Below the pieces are notes generated by a model. The model ran no database searches and had not been told where the DNA came from. It saw nothing but the letters and a program-made list of their open reading frames with translations. Below, piece by piece: positions 32,684 through 41,996 of a stretch of DNA of 64,000 nt (the stretch's first letter is position 1; the number at the start of each line of letters is the position of its first letter). Source of the DNA: Pyxidicoccus sp. MSG2 (GTDB lineage: Bacteria; Myxococcota; Myxococcia; Myxococcales; Myxococcaceae). The DNA lies in assembly GCF_026626705.1 (NCBI RefSeq), contig NZ_JAPNKC010000001.1, positions 5,784,001-5,848,000 on the forward strand, written 5' to 3'. A program made the translations under genes and the position numbers.

Positions 32684-35140
32684 ATGAGCACCGCACCTAC
32701 AGAGTCCCCACGCTTCCTCGGGCGTTACGAGCTCGTCCACCCCCTGGGCCAGGGCGGCATGGGCGAAGTCTTCCTGGCGAAGATCAGCGGCGCGGCCGGC
32801 TTCGAGAAGCCGTGCATCGTCAAGACGATTCTCCCGGCGCTGCTGAAGGACCGGCAGTTCCTGGACCGCTTCCACCACGAGGCCAAGGTGCTGGTGCACC
32901 TCGTCCACTCGTCGATTGCCCAGGTGTACGACATGGGCGAGGCGGACGGCACCTACTTCATGGCGCTGGAGTACGTGGCCGGCGTGGACCTGGCGTACCT
33001 GCTGGAGCAAGCGCGGGCGCAGAACGTCCAGGTGCCGGTGCCGGTGGCGCTCTTCCTCGGCCAGCGCATGGCGGAGGGCCTGGGCTACGCGCACCGCAAG
33101 GCGGGGCCGGACGGCACGCCGCTGGGCATCGTCCACCGCGACGTGTCCCCGCACAACGTCATGGTGTCGTACGAGGGCGAGGTGAAGGTCATCGACTTCG
33201 GCCTCGCCAAGTCCGCGGCGCGCAGCAAGTACACGCTGCCGGCCACGGTGATGGGGAAGCTGGGGTACATGTCCCCGGAGCAGGTGCGCGCCGAGGCCCT
33301 GGACCACCGCAGCGACATCTACTCGGCCGGCGTGGTGGTGTGGGAGATGCTCGCGGGCCGCTCGCTGATTCCCCACGGGACGGTGGGGGAGATGATGGCG
33401 GCCATGTCGCAGCCGGTGGTGCCCTCGCTGACCGAGGCCCGGCCGGACGTGGACGCCGCGCTGGACGCCGTCGTGCGGCGCGCGCTGGAGGCGAAACCGG
33501 ACGCGCGCTACGGGCGCTCGGATGAGTGGGCCCGCGCGCTCAACGGGGAATTGGTCCGCACGGGCGCGGCGGTGGGCGCCGAGGAAGTGGGCCAGTTCGT
33601 CCGCGCGCTGTGCCCGGAGGCCTTCGCCTCGCAGCGCAAGCTCATCTCCAAGGTCAGCTCGTCTTCAGGCCACCACCGCACCCCCGCGCCGAGCACGGGC
33701 ACGGGCGTGTTCGGCACCGGCCCGCAGCCGCCGGCGGCGGAGGAGGATGTCTCCGGCTACGGGTCCACGATGGTGCGCAGCGGCAGCGACAGCCAGCTCG
33801 CGCGCCAGTCGGGAGGCATGGCCCGGCCCGACGCCGTGTATGCGGACGGTGACGACGCGGACCTGGGCGCCACCACGGTGCGCCAGCCCTCTGGCGCCGC
33901 GCCGGCTCCCGCGCGTGCGCCGAGTGGAAGCCAGGGCGTGCGCAAGCCGTCGCGCCCGGTGCCCGCGGTGGAGGTGGACGCGGCCGCCGCCGAGGAGGCG
34001 CTGGAGGAGCGTGCGGCCCGCAGGCGCCCGACGGGGCTCTACGCCGCCATCGCCGTGCTGCTGGTGATTGCCACCGCCGCCAGCACCGCGCTGTTCATCG
34101 GCCGGACGGGGGCTCCGGTGGCGCAGGCCCCGGCCACTCCGGTGAAGGACACGCCAGCCCCCACGGCGAACAGCGCGAGCGCGAAGGGACCCGAGGCGAC
34201 GACTGGCACCTCGGGCACGGTGGCCGCGGGGACTTCGGGCACGGCCCCCAATACGGGGACCGCCGCTGCCGGGACTCCGACCGCTGGGACCGCGGACGCC
34301 GGGGCCGTGGTGGCCGCCACGGGACAGGGCGCTCCGGCGGCAGCGGCCGTGCCGTCCTCGGCGAGCGTCGCCGCTGGCAGCGTGACGCCGGGCAAGACGG
34401 AGCCGGTGGAGCCCGTGGCGCACCCGGCGCCCACGACGACGGCGAAGACCCCGGTGAAGAAGAAGCCAGCCACGCCGGCACCCGCCGCGCCGACGGTCCG
34501 GTACGTCTCTCCCTCCCTGGTGCTCAAGGTGGTCGAGGAGGGGGAGAACCACTACGTCGAGCGAGGCTTGGCCGCGGGGCTCGTCCCGGGTGCGCAGGTG
34601 ATGGTGGTGGGGCCGGCGAAGAACGGCCAGCGGCCCGTGGTGGGGTCCGCCACCGTGCAGAAGCCCGCCAGGGGGCTCAAGGGGTTGAAGAAGCTTCGCA
34701 AGACATACCTCGTGCTGGAGCCAGCGGACCTCGCCTCCGCTGGAGACATCTACGTGGCCGTGCCCGAGGGCTCGGCCCCCGCTCCCGACAAGGCCGAGGG
34801 GGACACCGACACCGAGGAGCCGGACACCGCCGAGGAGCCCGTGAAGCCCGTGAGGGAGGCCCTCTATGCGGACATGTCGCTGCCGAGCGTGTTCGAGCAG
34901 GTTGCCAAAGTGGCCATCAAGGTCCGTAACCAGGGCACCACTCCATGGACCGGGTGCTCGGTGGTGATGCCCGTGCGCAGAGTGGCCTCGGTGGGCAAGA
35001 TCGCGGCAAACGAGGAGCGGGCGGTTCCCGAGAGGCTATTCAGGCCCAACCAGGAAGCGAAATTCGACCTGGGCTCCAGCAAGCTGGGCATCTTCTGCAA
35101 CGAAGGTGAATACACCGTGGAGAAGAAGCTGGTGAGGTAG
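32684..35140 (+). CDS. Membrane Ser/Thr protein kinase with extracytoplasmic C-terminal domain
   Basis: An 818-residue eukaryote-like kinase. Kinase domain residues ~15-290: glycine loop LGQGGMGEVF (21-30), Lys47 in IVKTI, catalytic Asp153 in VHRDVSPHN and Asp171 of DFG; the active site is intact. A ~160-residue low-complexity linker leads to one transmembrane helix (~452-473). Outside lies a long Ala/Thr/Pro/Gly spacer (~480-600) and a ~215-residue C-terminal domain I do not recognise. The ATG at 32684 has GGGAGAAG upstream, so I discard a 380-residue upstream extension. Myxobacteria use such kinases in development and stress signalling; the ligand is unknown. Confidence 0.9.
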   Translation: MSTAPTESPRFLGRYELVHPLGQGGMGEVFLAKISGAAGFEKPCIVKTILPALLKDRQFLDRFHHEAKVLVHLVHSSIAQVYDMGEADGTYFMALEYVAGVDLAYLLEQARAQNVQVPVPVALFLGQRMAEGLGYAHRKAGPDGTPLGIVHRDVSPHNVMVSYEGEVKVIDFGLAKSAARSKYTLPATVMGKLGYMSPEQVRAEALDHRSDIYSAGVVVWEMLAGRSLIPHGTVGEMMAAMSQPVVPSLTEARPDVDAALDAVVRRALEAKPDARYGRSDEWARALNGELVRTGAAVGAEEVGQFVRALCPEAFASQRKLISKVSSSSGHHRTPAPSTGTGVFGTGPQPPAAEEDVSGYGSTMVRSGSDSQLARQSGGMARPDAVYADGDDADLGATTVRQPSGAAPAPARAPSGSQGVRKPSRPVPAVEVDAAAAEEALEERAARRRPTGLYAAIAVLLVIATAASTALFIGRTGAPVAQAPATPVKDTPAPTANSASAKGPEATTGTSGTVAAGTSGTAPNTGTAAAGTPTAGTADAGAVVAATGQGAPAAAAVPSSASVAAGSVTPGKTEPVEPVAHPAPTTTAKTPVKKKPATPAPAAPTVRYVSPSLVLKVVEEGENHYVERGLAAGLVPGAQVMVVGPAKNGQRPVVGSATVQKPARGLKGLKKLRKTYLVLEPADLASAGDIYVAVPEGSAPAPDKAEGDTDTEEPDTAEEPVKPVREALYADMSLPSVFEQVAKVAIKVRNQGTTPWTGCSVVMPVRRVASVGKIAANEERAVPERLFRPNQEAKFDLGSSKLGIFCNEGEYTVEKKLVR

Positions 35141-35175
35141 CCAGGCTCCAGCGGAGCAGGCCGGCCCCGTGCCCC

Positions 35176-35847
35176 TCACTCGTTCAGCCGGTCCACGGCC
35201 ACGGGACAGTCGGCCACCAGCGCCTTCGCCTCCGCGTCACCGCCGCGCGCGTTGCGCACCAGCCGGTCCAGCGAGCGCCGGCACTCCCACGTCGCATCCC
35301 GCGTGCCGTGGCAGCAGTGCCAGCCGGTCAGCGTCTTCCCCAGGTACTTCAGCGCCTCCGCCTTCGTCGGCGTGATGAGCAGCCACACCGCGCCGGCCAG
35401 CACCCCCAGCCACGGCAATTGCACGGCCACGCCCTTCAGCCGTGGGCCCGCGCCCGGCGCCACCGGCTGGGCGTGCAGGCCCAGCTTCGCGTCCAGCGGA
35501 CGCCGGTGCAGCACGCCCGTCAGCAGCAACTCCACGGGCGCGGTGGCGGCCCGCGCCAGCCCGAGCGGCAGGCCCGGCGCCGCCTCTCCCCGCACCAGTC
35601 GCACGCCGGCCACCTGACGCCACAGCGTCCGGCCGGTGAGCCCACCCACCGCGGACGCGACGAGCCACGCCAGCGCCATGGCGAGCAGCAGCGTCCCCGC
35701 TGTGCGCTCCACCTCCAGCAGGCGCAGCGCGGCCCAGCCGACCAGCGCCGCCGTCGCCAGGTCCAGCAGGTCCGCCAGCCAGAGGTGCCACTGGTACCGG
35801 GACTCGGGTCTCACCGAGTCCGTCGAGAACAACGCCCCGTCGCTCAT
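35176..35847 (-). CDS. RDD family membrane protein
   Basis: A 223-residue protein with three hydrophobic segments (about 24-65 containing two helices, then ~150-165). The RYQWHLWLADLLDLA opening, followed by GRTLWRQVAGVRLV, fits the RDD family. The C-terminal ~60 residues are soluble with three or four Cys (WHCCHG, WECRR). The role of RDD proteins is mostly unknown; some act in cation exchange. It converges with the kinase gene, 35 bases away. Confidence 0.75.
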   Translation of the reverse strand: MSDGALFSTDSVRPESRYQWHLWLADLLDLATAALVGWAALRLLEVERTAGTLLLAMALAWLVASAVGGLTGRTLWRQVAGVRLVRGEAAPGLPLGLARAATAPVELLLTGVLHRRPLDAKLGLHAQPVAPGAGPRLKGVAVQLPWLGVLAGAVWLLITPTKAEALKYLGKTLTGWHCCHGTRDATWECRRSLDRLVRNARGGDAEAKALVADCPVAVDRLNE

Positions 35848-36474
35848 CCACCCTCTTTTCGGGAAGGGGAAGCATAGACCGGCCCGAGACGCCGGGCCGC
35901 ACGGACATTCCGCCGTGACAGACGGGGAACACCTCGCGCGTGCCGCCGTGTCTCATCGGGGAGGCGCCCCGGGCGCGAGCCGCGCTGAAGCCTGAAGCCC
36001 CGGGGGCGGGGTGCCCGCGACTCCCGGACGATGCCGGCCCGCCGCCGCGTGTCCACCTTCCCCACCCTCCCCGGATGAAGGTCTCCCGGCCGCGAGCGGA
36101 GGCAGCCGAGGCGGGAGGCGCCCGGTGTGTCGTCTGGTTCGACCGGAGGACGTGCCTCGTGTCGCCTTCTCGCAGTGGCGTCAGAGGGGAACGGCTCTCA
36201 TCTTGAGTCCAGCGCGATGCGGCGAAGCCTCCACCACCACCGGGGCTTCGTGCCGGCAGGCGCGGGCTCCTGGCCAGCTGGAAGCCGGGAAGGCCCCCTG
36301 AGTGGTGGGCGGTGGCGGGCGGGGCGGCAGCGGCGGGGGCGGTGGGGGGCTGTACAGGGGATGGAGGTCGCGCCCCCGCCGCTGCCGCCAAGGCTGCACC
36401 ACTCAACGTTCCACCTGGGGTGAGACGTACCGCGTTTGGCCTCCCGACCGGTTCTGCCGGACACTAGGGGCCTC
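35848..36474. other. Long gene-free stretch with a palindromic element
   Basis: 627 bp upstream of the hybrid kinase. Apart from the hairpin element at 36299-36405, I see no ORF with a ribosome site, no tRNA and no clear promoter. TAGGGG near 36466 may serve as a weak ribosome site for the kinase. Confidence 0.5.
36299..36405. repeat. 107-bp palindromic element with perfect 19-bp inner stem
   Basis: TGAGTGGTG (36299-36307) is matched by CACCACTCA (36397-36405). Inside it, 36323-36341 (beginning GGCGGCAGCGG) is perfectly complementary to 36371-36389, leaving a 29-base loop. This could be a MITE-like or REP-like element or a transcriptional roadblock ahead of the histidine kinase gene. Confidence 0.8.
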
Positions 36475-39400
36475 ATGTGCATTCCGGGGTACAGACCCCA
36501 CGCCGGGTGGCGTGGGCTCATCGGGCTCTTCTTCCTCGCGGGGCTCCTCCTCGCGAGGCCGGGCATGGCCCTGGACCCGGAGCGCCGCGTCTCGCAGTTC
36601 AGCCAGGACTCGTGGCGCAGCGACGACGGGCTGCCGCAGAACAGCCTGCTGTCGCTGGCGCAGACGCGCGACGGCTACCTGTGGCTGGGCACGTGGGAAG
36701 GGCTGGTGCGCTTCGACGGGGCGCGCTTCGTCGTCTTCGACAAGCGCAACACGGAGGAGCTGCGCAATCACACCATCAAGGCGCTCGCGGAGGACGCGTC
36801 GGGCACGCTCTGGGTGGGCACCGAGCAGGGCCTGGTGGCGTACCGCGACGGCCGCTTCGAGCGCGCTCCGGGCGCGGCCGCGCCGCTGGACGGCGTGAAG
36901 GTGGAGGAGCTGCTGGTGGGCGAGGGCGTGCTGTGGGTGGGCACGTCCGTGGGCCTGTGGCAGGTGCCGCTGGGAGACGGGGCGGCGCGCCAGTACACCG
37001 TGGAGCAGGGCCTGCCGAACTCGAACGTCACCGCGCTGACGCAGGGCGAGGGCGGCTCGGTGTGGGTGGGCACGGCGGAGGGGCTGGCGCGGGTGGTGGG
37101 CGGCGAGGTGGAGCACGGCACCTTCGCCATTCCGGGGCCGAAGCCGCGTCAGGAAATCCAGGCGCTGAGCCGGGACTCGTCGGGCGTGCTGTGGGTGGGC
37201 ACGATTTCGGGGCTCGTCTCGTGGAACGGGACGGTGGCCCGGCGCTTCACGACGGACGACGGACTGCCGGCGACCTCCGTCACCGCGCTGTTCACGGACA
37301 CGCGCGGCACGCTCTGGGTGGGCACGCGCCGCGGTGGCCTGGTACGTCACTCCGCGGACGGCTTCAGCGAGCCGGTGCCCGGCACCGGGCTGGTGGAGGC
37401 CGAGGTGCTGTCCCTGCTGGAGGACCGGGACGGGCACCTGTGGGTGGGCACGTATTCGGGGCTGTTCCGCCTGCGTGACGGCTCGTTCTCCACCTACGGG
37501 CTGCCGGAGGGGTTGGACCCGGAGGGGACGGTCAGCGCCGTGCTGGAGGACCGGCGCGGGACGATGTGGATTGGCACCGTGGGCGCCGGGCTGTACCGCC
37601 TGGAGAACGGCGTCCTCCGCCACGTGGGCGCGGAGGAGGGGCTGGCGGAGAAGGTCATCCCCGCGTTGCACGAGGCCGCGGACGGCACGCTGTGGGTGGG
37701 CACCGTCGGGGGCCTGTACCGGTATGACGGCAAGCGCTTCACGAAGCTGCCGCGCGAGCAGGGCGGGCCCCAGGAAGTGGTGACGGCCATCCTGGTGGAC
37801 TCGCGGGGCGACACCTGGGTGGGGACGCAGTCGGGGCTGGTGCGCATCCACGAGGGCAACGCCACGCCGTACACCGCGAAGCAGGGCGTCACCCACCCGG
37901 TCATCGTCATCACCGAGGACGTGCAGGGGCAGGTGTGGTTCGGCTCGGAGGGGGGGCTCATGCGCTGGGAGGGAGACAAGAAGGGCTTCCGCCAGTACAC
38001 GCAGAAGGACGGGCTGCCGGGAGACCTGGTGCTGGCGCTGCTGGCGGACGAGGACGGCACGCTGTGGGTGGGCACGGAGACGGGGCTGGGGCGGTGGCGC
38101 GACGAGAAGTGGGCGCGCTTCACCGTGCAGCAGGGGCTGTACGACGACGCGGTGTTCAGCCTGGTTCCGGACGGGGACGGGCACCTGTGGATGAGCAGCA
38201 ACAAGGGCGTGTCCCGCGTGTCGCGGCGTGAGCTGGAGGAGGTGGCGGCCAAGAAGCGCCAGCGCGTGGTGTCGCTGGACTTCGACCAGCGTGACGGCAT
38301 GCGCAGCGCCGAGTGCAACGGCAACACGCAGCCGTCCGGCTGGCGGACGAAGGACGGGCGGCTGTGGTTCGCCAACCTGAGTGGCGCGATTGTCGTGGAC
38401 CCGGTGCGCGTGCGCGCGAGCCGTCAGCCGCCCGAGGTGCGGATTGAAGAGGTGCGGGTGCAGGGCCAGCCGGTGCCGGTGGAGGGGCGGGTGGAGCTGC
38501 CGTCGGGAGGCTCGCGGCTGGAGATTCGCTTCACCGCCTTCTCGCCGGTGGACGCGGCGCGGCTGCGCTTCCGCTACCGGCTGAAGGGGCATGACGACGG
38601 CTGGGTGAACGCGGAAGTCCGCATGGCCACGTACACGGGGCTGCGTCCGGGGAGCTACCACTTCGAGGTTCAGGCGGAGGGCCGTGACGGCGCCTGGTCC
38701 GAGCCGGTGGTGCTGGACGTGGTCCTGGAGCCGAGGCTCTGGCAGCGCACGGGGTTCTGGCTGCTGTGCGTGTTGGGGACGGGGCTGCTGGGCGTGAGCG
38801 TGTACCTCTTGCGCGTGGGGCAGTTGAAGGCGCGCGAGCGGTGGCTGGCGGAGCGGGTGCAGGACCGCACGCGGGCGCTGGCGCGGGCGAACGAGGAGCT
38901 GGAGGCGCACATGCGCACGCTGCGGCAGACGCAGGCGCAGCTCGTCCAGGCGGGGAGGATGGCGGCGGTGGGGCAGCTCGCGGCGGGAGTGGGGCACGAA
39001 ATCAACAACCCGCTGGCGTACATCGTGTCGAACCTGGAGCACGCGAGCGAGGAGGCGGAGGCGCTCGCGCGAGAGCTGGGGGAGACGCGGGGCGCGGGGC
39101 CGAGGTTGCGCGAGGTGAGCCAGGCGCTGCGCGAGGCGCTGCACGGCGCGGACCGGGTGCGGCGAATCGTCCGGGACTTGAAGACCTTCTCCCGGCCGGA
39201 CGACGAGAAGCAGGGGCCGGTGGACCTGCACGCGGTGCTGGACTCGGCGGTGAAGATTGCGATGGCCGAGCTGCGCCCGCGCGCGAAGCTGGTGCGGGAG
39301 TACGGCGACGTTCCGAAGGTGGAGGGCAACGAGGCGCGGCTGGCGCAGGTGTTCCTGAACCTGCTCATCAATGCGGCGCAGGCGCTGCCGGAGGGGCGGG

Positions 39401-40578
39401 CGGAGGAGAACGAGGTCCGGCTCGTCACGCGGCTGGCGCCGAATGGGATGGTGATTGCGGAGGTGCGCGACACGGGCATCGGCATCGCCGCGGAGGCGCT
39501 CGGGCGCATCTTCGACCCGTTCTACACGACGAAGCCGCCGGGGGTGGGCACGGGGCTGGGGTTGTCGCTGTGCCACGCGTACGTGTCTGCGATGGGCGGC
39601 ACCATCTCCGTGGAGAGCGAGCCGGGCCGGGGCGCGGTGTTCCGCGTGACGCTCAGGCGAGCGCCCGCCGAGTCCACGGCGGTGCCGGCGGCGCAGGTGC
39701 CGCGCGGGACCCGCGAATCAGGGGTGCTGCCAGCGGTGCAGGTGCAGGGCCCCGCGCTGGAGCCGAAGCCGGTGCAGGTGCAGGGCCCCGCGCTGGAGCC
39801 CAAGCCGGTGCAGGTACAGGGCCCCACGCGCGAGTCGCAGACAGTGCCCGCCATGCAGGGCTGGAGCACCGCGCGCGAGTCGCAGTCCGTATCCACCACC
39901 GTGCCGGGGCGAGGCACCGCACGTGATTCGATGTCGCCGCCCGCCGTGCCGGTGGCCACCACTCCCCCCAGCCCTCCCCCCTCGAGCGTGGATGCCGGAG
40001 CCACCGCGCCGCGGACTTCGGGCTCGGCGGCCGAGGTCGCCCCCTCCGCGAGAGCCCTCCACGAAGTGGCGCGAGCGCAAGCTCCGGGCGTGCAGGGGCC
40101 TCCCCGCGAGTCCCGCACGGACACGCCGCCGCCAGAGTCCACTGCGGGACAGGCCCTCGGCGACAGCCCCGAGCCGGCGCGTGGCCGCGTGCTGGTGGTG
40201 GACGACGATGCGCTGGTGAGCGGAGCCATCCGCCGCACGCTGTCGCGAGAGAACGACGTCGAGGTGCTGGTGAGCGCGAGGCAGGCCCTGGCGCAACTGA
40301 CGGGGCCGGAGCTGCGCTACGACATCGTGCTCTGTGACTTGATGATGCCGGAGATGACGGGCATGGACCTGTTCGAGGCCCTGCAGCGGTCGGCACCGCG
40401 AGTCGCCGAGCGGGTGGTCTTCATCACCGGCGGGGCCTTCACGCCGGCCGCGCGCACGTTCCTGGAGCGGGTGGAGAACCCTCGCGTGGAGAAGCCCTTC
40501 GACCCCGAGGCCCTGCGCACGCTCATCCGCTCCGAGGTCGCGCGCGTCCGTCGCGCGGCCTCCGAGCGGGCCGCGTAG
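36475..40578 (+). CDS. Hybrid histidine kinase with two-component-regulator propeller
   Basis: A 1367-residue one-protein signalling system. After an N-terminal hydrophobic export segment, residues ~35-645 hold about fourteen propeller motifs of the form L-W-V-G-T-x-x-G-L, enough for two seven-bladed propellers. Then come a Y_Y_Y domain (~650-745), one transmembrane helix (~761-783), a coiled coil, HisKA with His841 in GHEINNP, HATPase with the N box and DTGIGI/GTGLGLS, a Pro/Ala-rich linker with 36-bp repeats, and a receiver with Asp1288 in LCDLMMP. The architecture resembles Bacteroides hybrid sensors of glycans but lacks an AraC output. The ATG at 36475 is preferred over 36436. Confidence 0.9.
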   Translation: MCIPGYRPHAGWRGLIGLFFLAGLLLARPGMALDPERRVSQFSQDSWRSDDGLPQNSLLSLAQTRDGYLWLGTWEGLVRFDGARFVVFDKRNTEELRNHTIKALAEDASGTLWVGTEQGLVAYRDGRFERAPGAAAPLDGVKVEELLVGEGVLWVGTSVGLWQVPLGDGAARQYTVEQGLPNSNVTALTQGEGGSVWVGTAEGLARVVGGEVEHGTFAIPGPKPRQEIQALSRDSSGVLWVGTISGLVSWNGTVARRFTTDDGLPATSVTALFTDTRGTLWVGTRRGGLVRHSADGFSEPVPGTGLVEAEVLSLLEDRDGHLWVGTYSGLFRLRDGSFSTYGLPEGLDPEGTVSAVLEDRRGTMWIGTVGAGLYRLENGVLRHVGAEEGLAEKVIPALHEAADGTLWVGTVGGLYRYDGKRFTKLPREQGGPQEVVTAILVDSRGDTWVGTQSGLVRIHEGNATPYTAKQGVTHPVIVITEDVQGQVWFGSEGGLMRWEGDKKGFRQYTQKDGLPGDLVLALLADEDGTLWVGTETGLGRWRDEKWARFTVQQGLYDDAVFSLVPDGDGHLWMSSNKGVSRVSRRELEEVAAKKRQRVVSLDFDQRDGMRSAECNGNTQPSGWRTKDGRLWFANLSGAIVVDPVRVRASRQPPEVRIEEVRVQGQPVPVEGRVELPSGGSRLEIRFTAFSPVDAARLRFRYRLKGHDDGWVNAEVRMATYTGLRPGSYHFEVQAEGRDGAWSEPVVLDVVLEPRLWQRTGFWLLCVLGTGLLGVSVYLLRVGQLKARERWLAERVQDRTRALARANEELEAHMRTLRQTQAQLVQAGRMAAVGQLAAGVGHEINNPLAYIVSNLEHASEEAEALARELGETRGAGPRLREVSQALREALHGADRVRRIVRDLKTFSRPDDEKQGPVDLHAVLDSAVKIAMAELRPRAKLVREYGDVPKVEGNEARLAQVFLNLLINAAQALPEGRAEENEVRLVTRLAPNGMVIAEVRDTGIGIAAEALGRIFDPFYTTKPPGVGTGLGLSLCHAYVSAMGGTISVESEPGRGAVFRVTLRRAPAESTAVPAAQVPRGTRESGVLPAVQVQGPALEPKPVQVQGPALEPKPVQVQGPTRESQTVPAMQGWSTARESQSVSTTVPGRGTARDSMSPPAVPVATTPPSPPPSSVDAGATAPRTSGSAAEVAPSARALHEVARAQAPGVQGPPRESRTDTPPPESTAGQALGDSPEPARGRVLVVDDDALVSGAIRRTLSRENDVEVLVSARQALAQLTGPELRYDIVLCDLMMPEMTGMDLFEALQRSAPRVAERVVFITGGAFTPAARTFLERVENPRVEKPFDPEALRTLIRSEVARVRRAASERAA
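39735..39830. repeat. 36-bp in-frame tandem repeat in the kinase linker
   Basis: Two full and one partial copy of a 36-bp unit (starting GGTGCAGGTGCAGGG) encode a 12-residue VQVQGPALEPKP-type repeat between the HATPase and receiver domains. Confidence 0.8.
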
Positions 40579-40585
40579 CCCGCGG

Positions 40586-41560
40586 CTACAGGTCCAGCAC
40601 CAGCCGCTTGGAGCGGGCGCGAGACACGCAGACGAGCATGCGCTTGTCGCCCGCGGGCTCCTGCTGGAAGAACGTGTCGCGGTGCTCGGGCTGGCCGTCG
40701 CAGACGCGGGTGAGGCACGTGCCGCACGAGCCGGCCTCGCAGTCACTCTCCACGCGCACCCCGTTGCGGCGCAGCACGTTGAGCACGGACTGCCCGGCGG
40801 GCACGTGGAGCACCTGGCCGGTGCTGCGGATGGACACCTCGAAGTCGGAGTCCACCTGGCCGGTGGCGGCGCCGGTGCCCTCGGCGGTGAAGGACTCGAA
40901 GTGCACCTTCTCCCAGGGCCAGCGGTGGTGCGTGGCGGCGTCGCGCACGGCCTTCATCAGGCCCGTGGGGCCGCAGCAGTACAGGCGCGCCCCCGGCCCG
41001 CGAGTGGCCAGCAGCGCCTTCACGTCCAGGCCCTTCGAAGGGTCTCCACCGTCGAAGTAGAAGCGCACGCGGTCCGCGAAGGGCGCGGTGGAGAGCAGCT
41101 CGCGGAAGGCGGTGCGCTCGGGCGTGCGACAGCAGTAGTGCAGCGTGTAGTTCGCCCCGGTGCGCTCGAGCATCCGCACCATGGCCAGCATCGGGGTGAT
41201 GCCGATGCCGCCCGCCACCAGCACGTAGCTGCGTGCGAAGAGCAGGGGGAAGTTGTTGTTGGGCGCGCCCACTTCGAGCACGTCGCCCACGTGGACGCGC
41301 TCGTGCATGGCGCGCGAGCCACCGCGCCCCCTGCCATCCAGGTGCACGGCGATGACGTAGCGGTGCGTCTCGTCCGGGTCATTGCAGAGCGAGTACGAGC
41401 GCACGAAGTCGCCCGGCCCTGGCACGCTGACCTGAAGGTGGGCACCGGCCTCGAATCCGGGCAGCGCGCCTCCGTCCTCGGAGACCAGCTCGTACGACAG
41501 GATGTCCTCTGCCTCGCGAGTGATGCTCGCGACCCGCACCCGCAGGGTGTCATTCGCCAC
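40586..41560 (-). CDS. PDR/VanB-type ferredoxin-flavin oxidoreductase
   Basis: A 324-residue reductase of the phthalate-dioxygenase-reductase family. The flavin-binding RSYSL lies at 54-58 and the NAD-binding GGIGITPM at 117-124. A C-terminal plant-type [2Fe-2S] domain has ligands Cys274, Cys279, Cys282 and Cys311. It passes electrons from NAD(P)H through FMN to an oxygenase or other acceptor. No oxygenase gene is adjacent, so its partner is elsewhere. I take the GTG at 41560 because GGGGAG precedes it; a much longer in-frame extension is not supported. Confidence 0.9.
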   Translation of the reverse strand: MANDTLRVRVASITREAEDILSYELVSEDGGALPGFEAGAHLQVSVPGPGDFVRSYSLCNDPDETHRYVIAVHLDGRGRGGSRAMHERVHVGDVLEVGAPNNNFPLLFARSYVLVAGGIGITPMLAMVRMLERTGANYTLHYCCRTPERTAFRELLSTAPFADRVRFYFDGGDPSKGLDVKALLATRGPGARLYCCGPTGLMKAVRDAATHHRWPWEKVHFESFTAEGTGAATGQVDSDFEVSIRSTGQVLHVPAGQSVLNVLRRNGVRVESDCEAGSCGTCLTRVCDGQPEHRDTFFQQEPAGDKRMLVCVSRARSKRLVLDL

Positions 41561-41996
41561 GGTGTCTCCCCTTCCCCTTGCTCGCCGCCGGCGGGACGCC
41601 GCCACCCGGTCAGGGCGCCCCGGACATTGGTCAGCGGCCGTCCGAGCGGTGATTGCACCAGGGTACAGGGTGTTCGTCCGCTTCAAGGCGCTGCAACTCC
41701 TTGAGGGCCCGTGAAATGGGCTGAAGACCCCGCTGCTCGTGGAGCCCGGCGCGGAGCGCGGCACGCCTGCGTGACACCCGCGCCTCCCGGAGGGGCACGC
41801 GGGGCCGGTCTTGGAGGAGGGTGGATCGGAAGGGTGCCGCCCGGCCGCCTGCCGGGCATGCGGAGCAGCGGGCCATCCCCGAGCCACCCCGGCATGCGGG
41901 AGGCGCCATCCCCACCATCCTGGGCGTGCCGCGCTGCGCCAGGAGTCCTGCGCTCGGCGGGGGGATGCGCGGCCTCACGACTTCAAGGAGGTTTCC
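41561..41996. other. Gene-free stretch before the hemerythrin gene
   Basis: 436 bp between divergent genes. It contains one hairpin, GCCCGGC-N5-GCCGGGC (41839-41857), and two copies of GGCATGCGG (41856 and ~41891). No promoter was recognised and no short ORF has a convincing ribosome site. Confidence 0.45.

Noticed and set aside
36403-39576. 1057-residue minus-strand open frame opposite the hybrid kinase
   Set aside because: Arg/His/Gln-rich shadow of the propeller repeats; no start context or domain.
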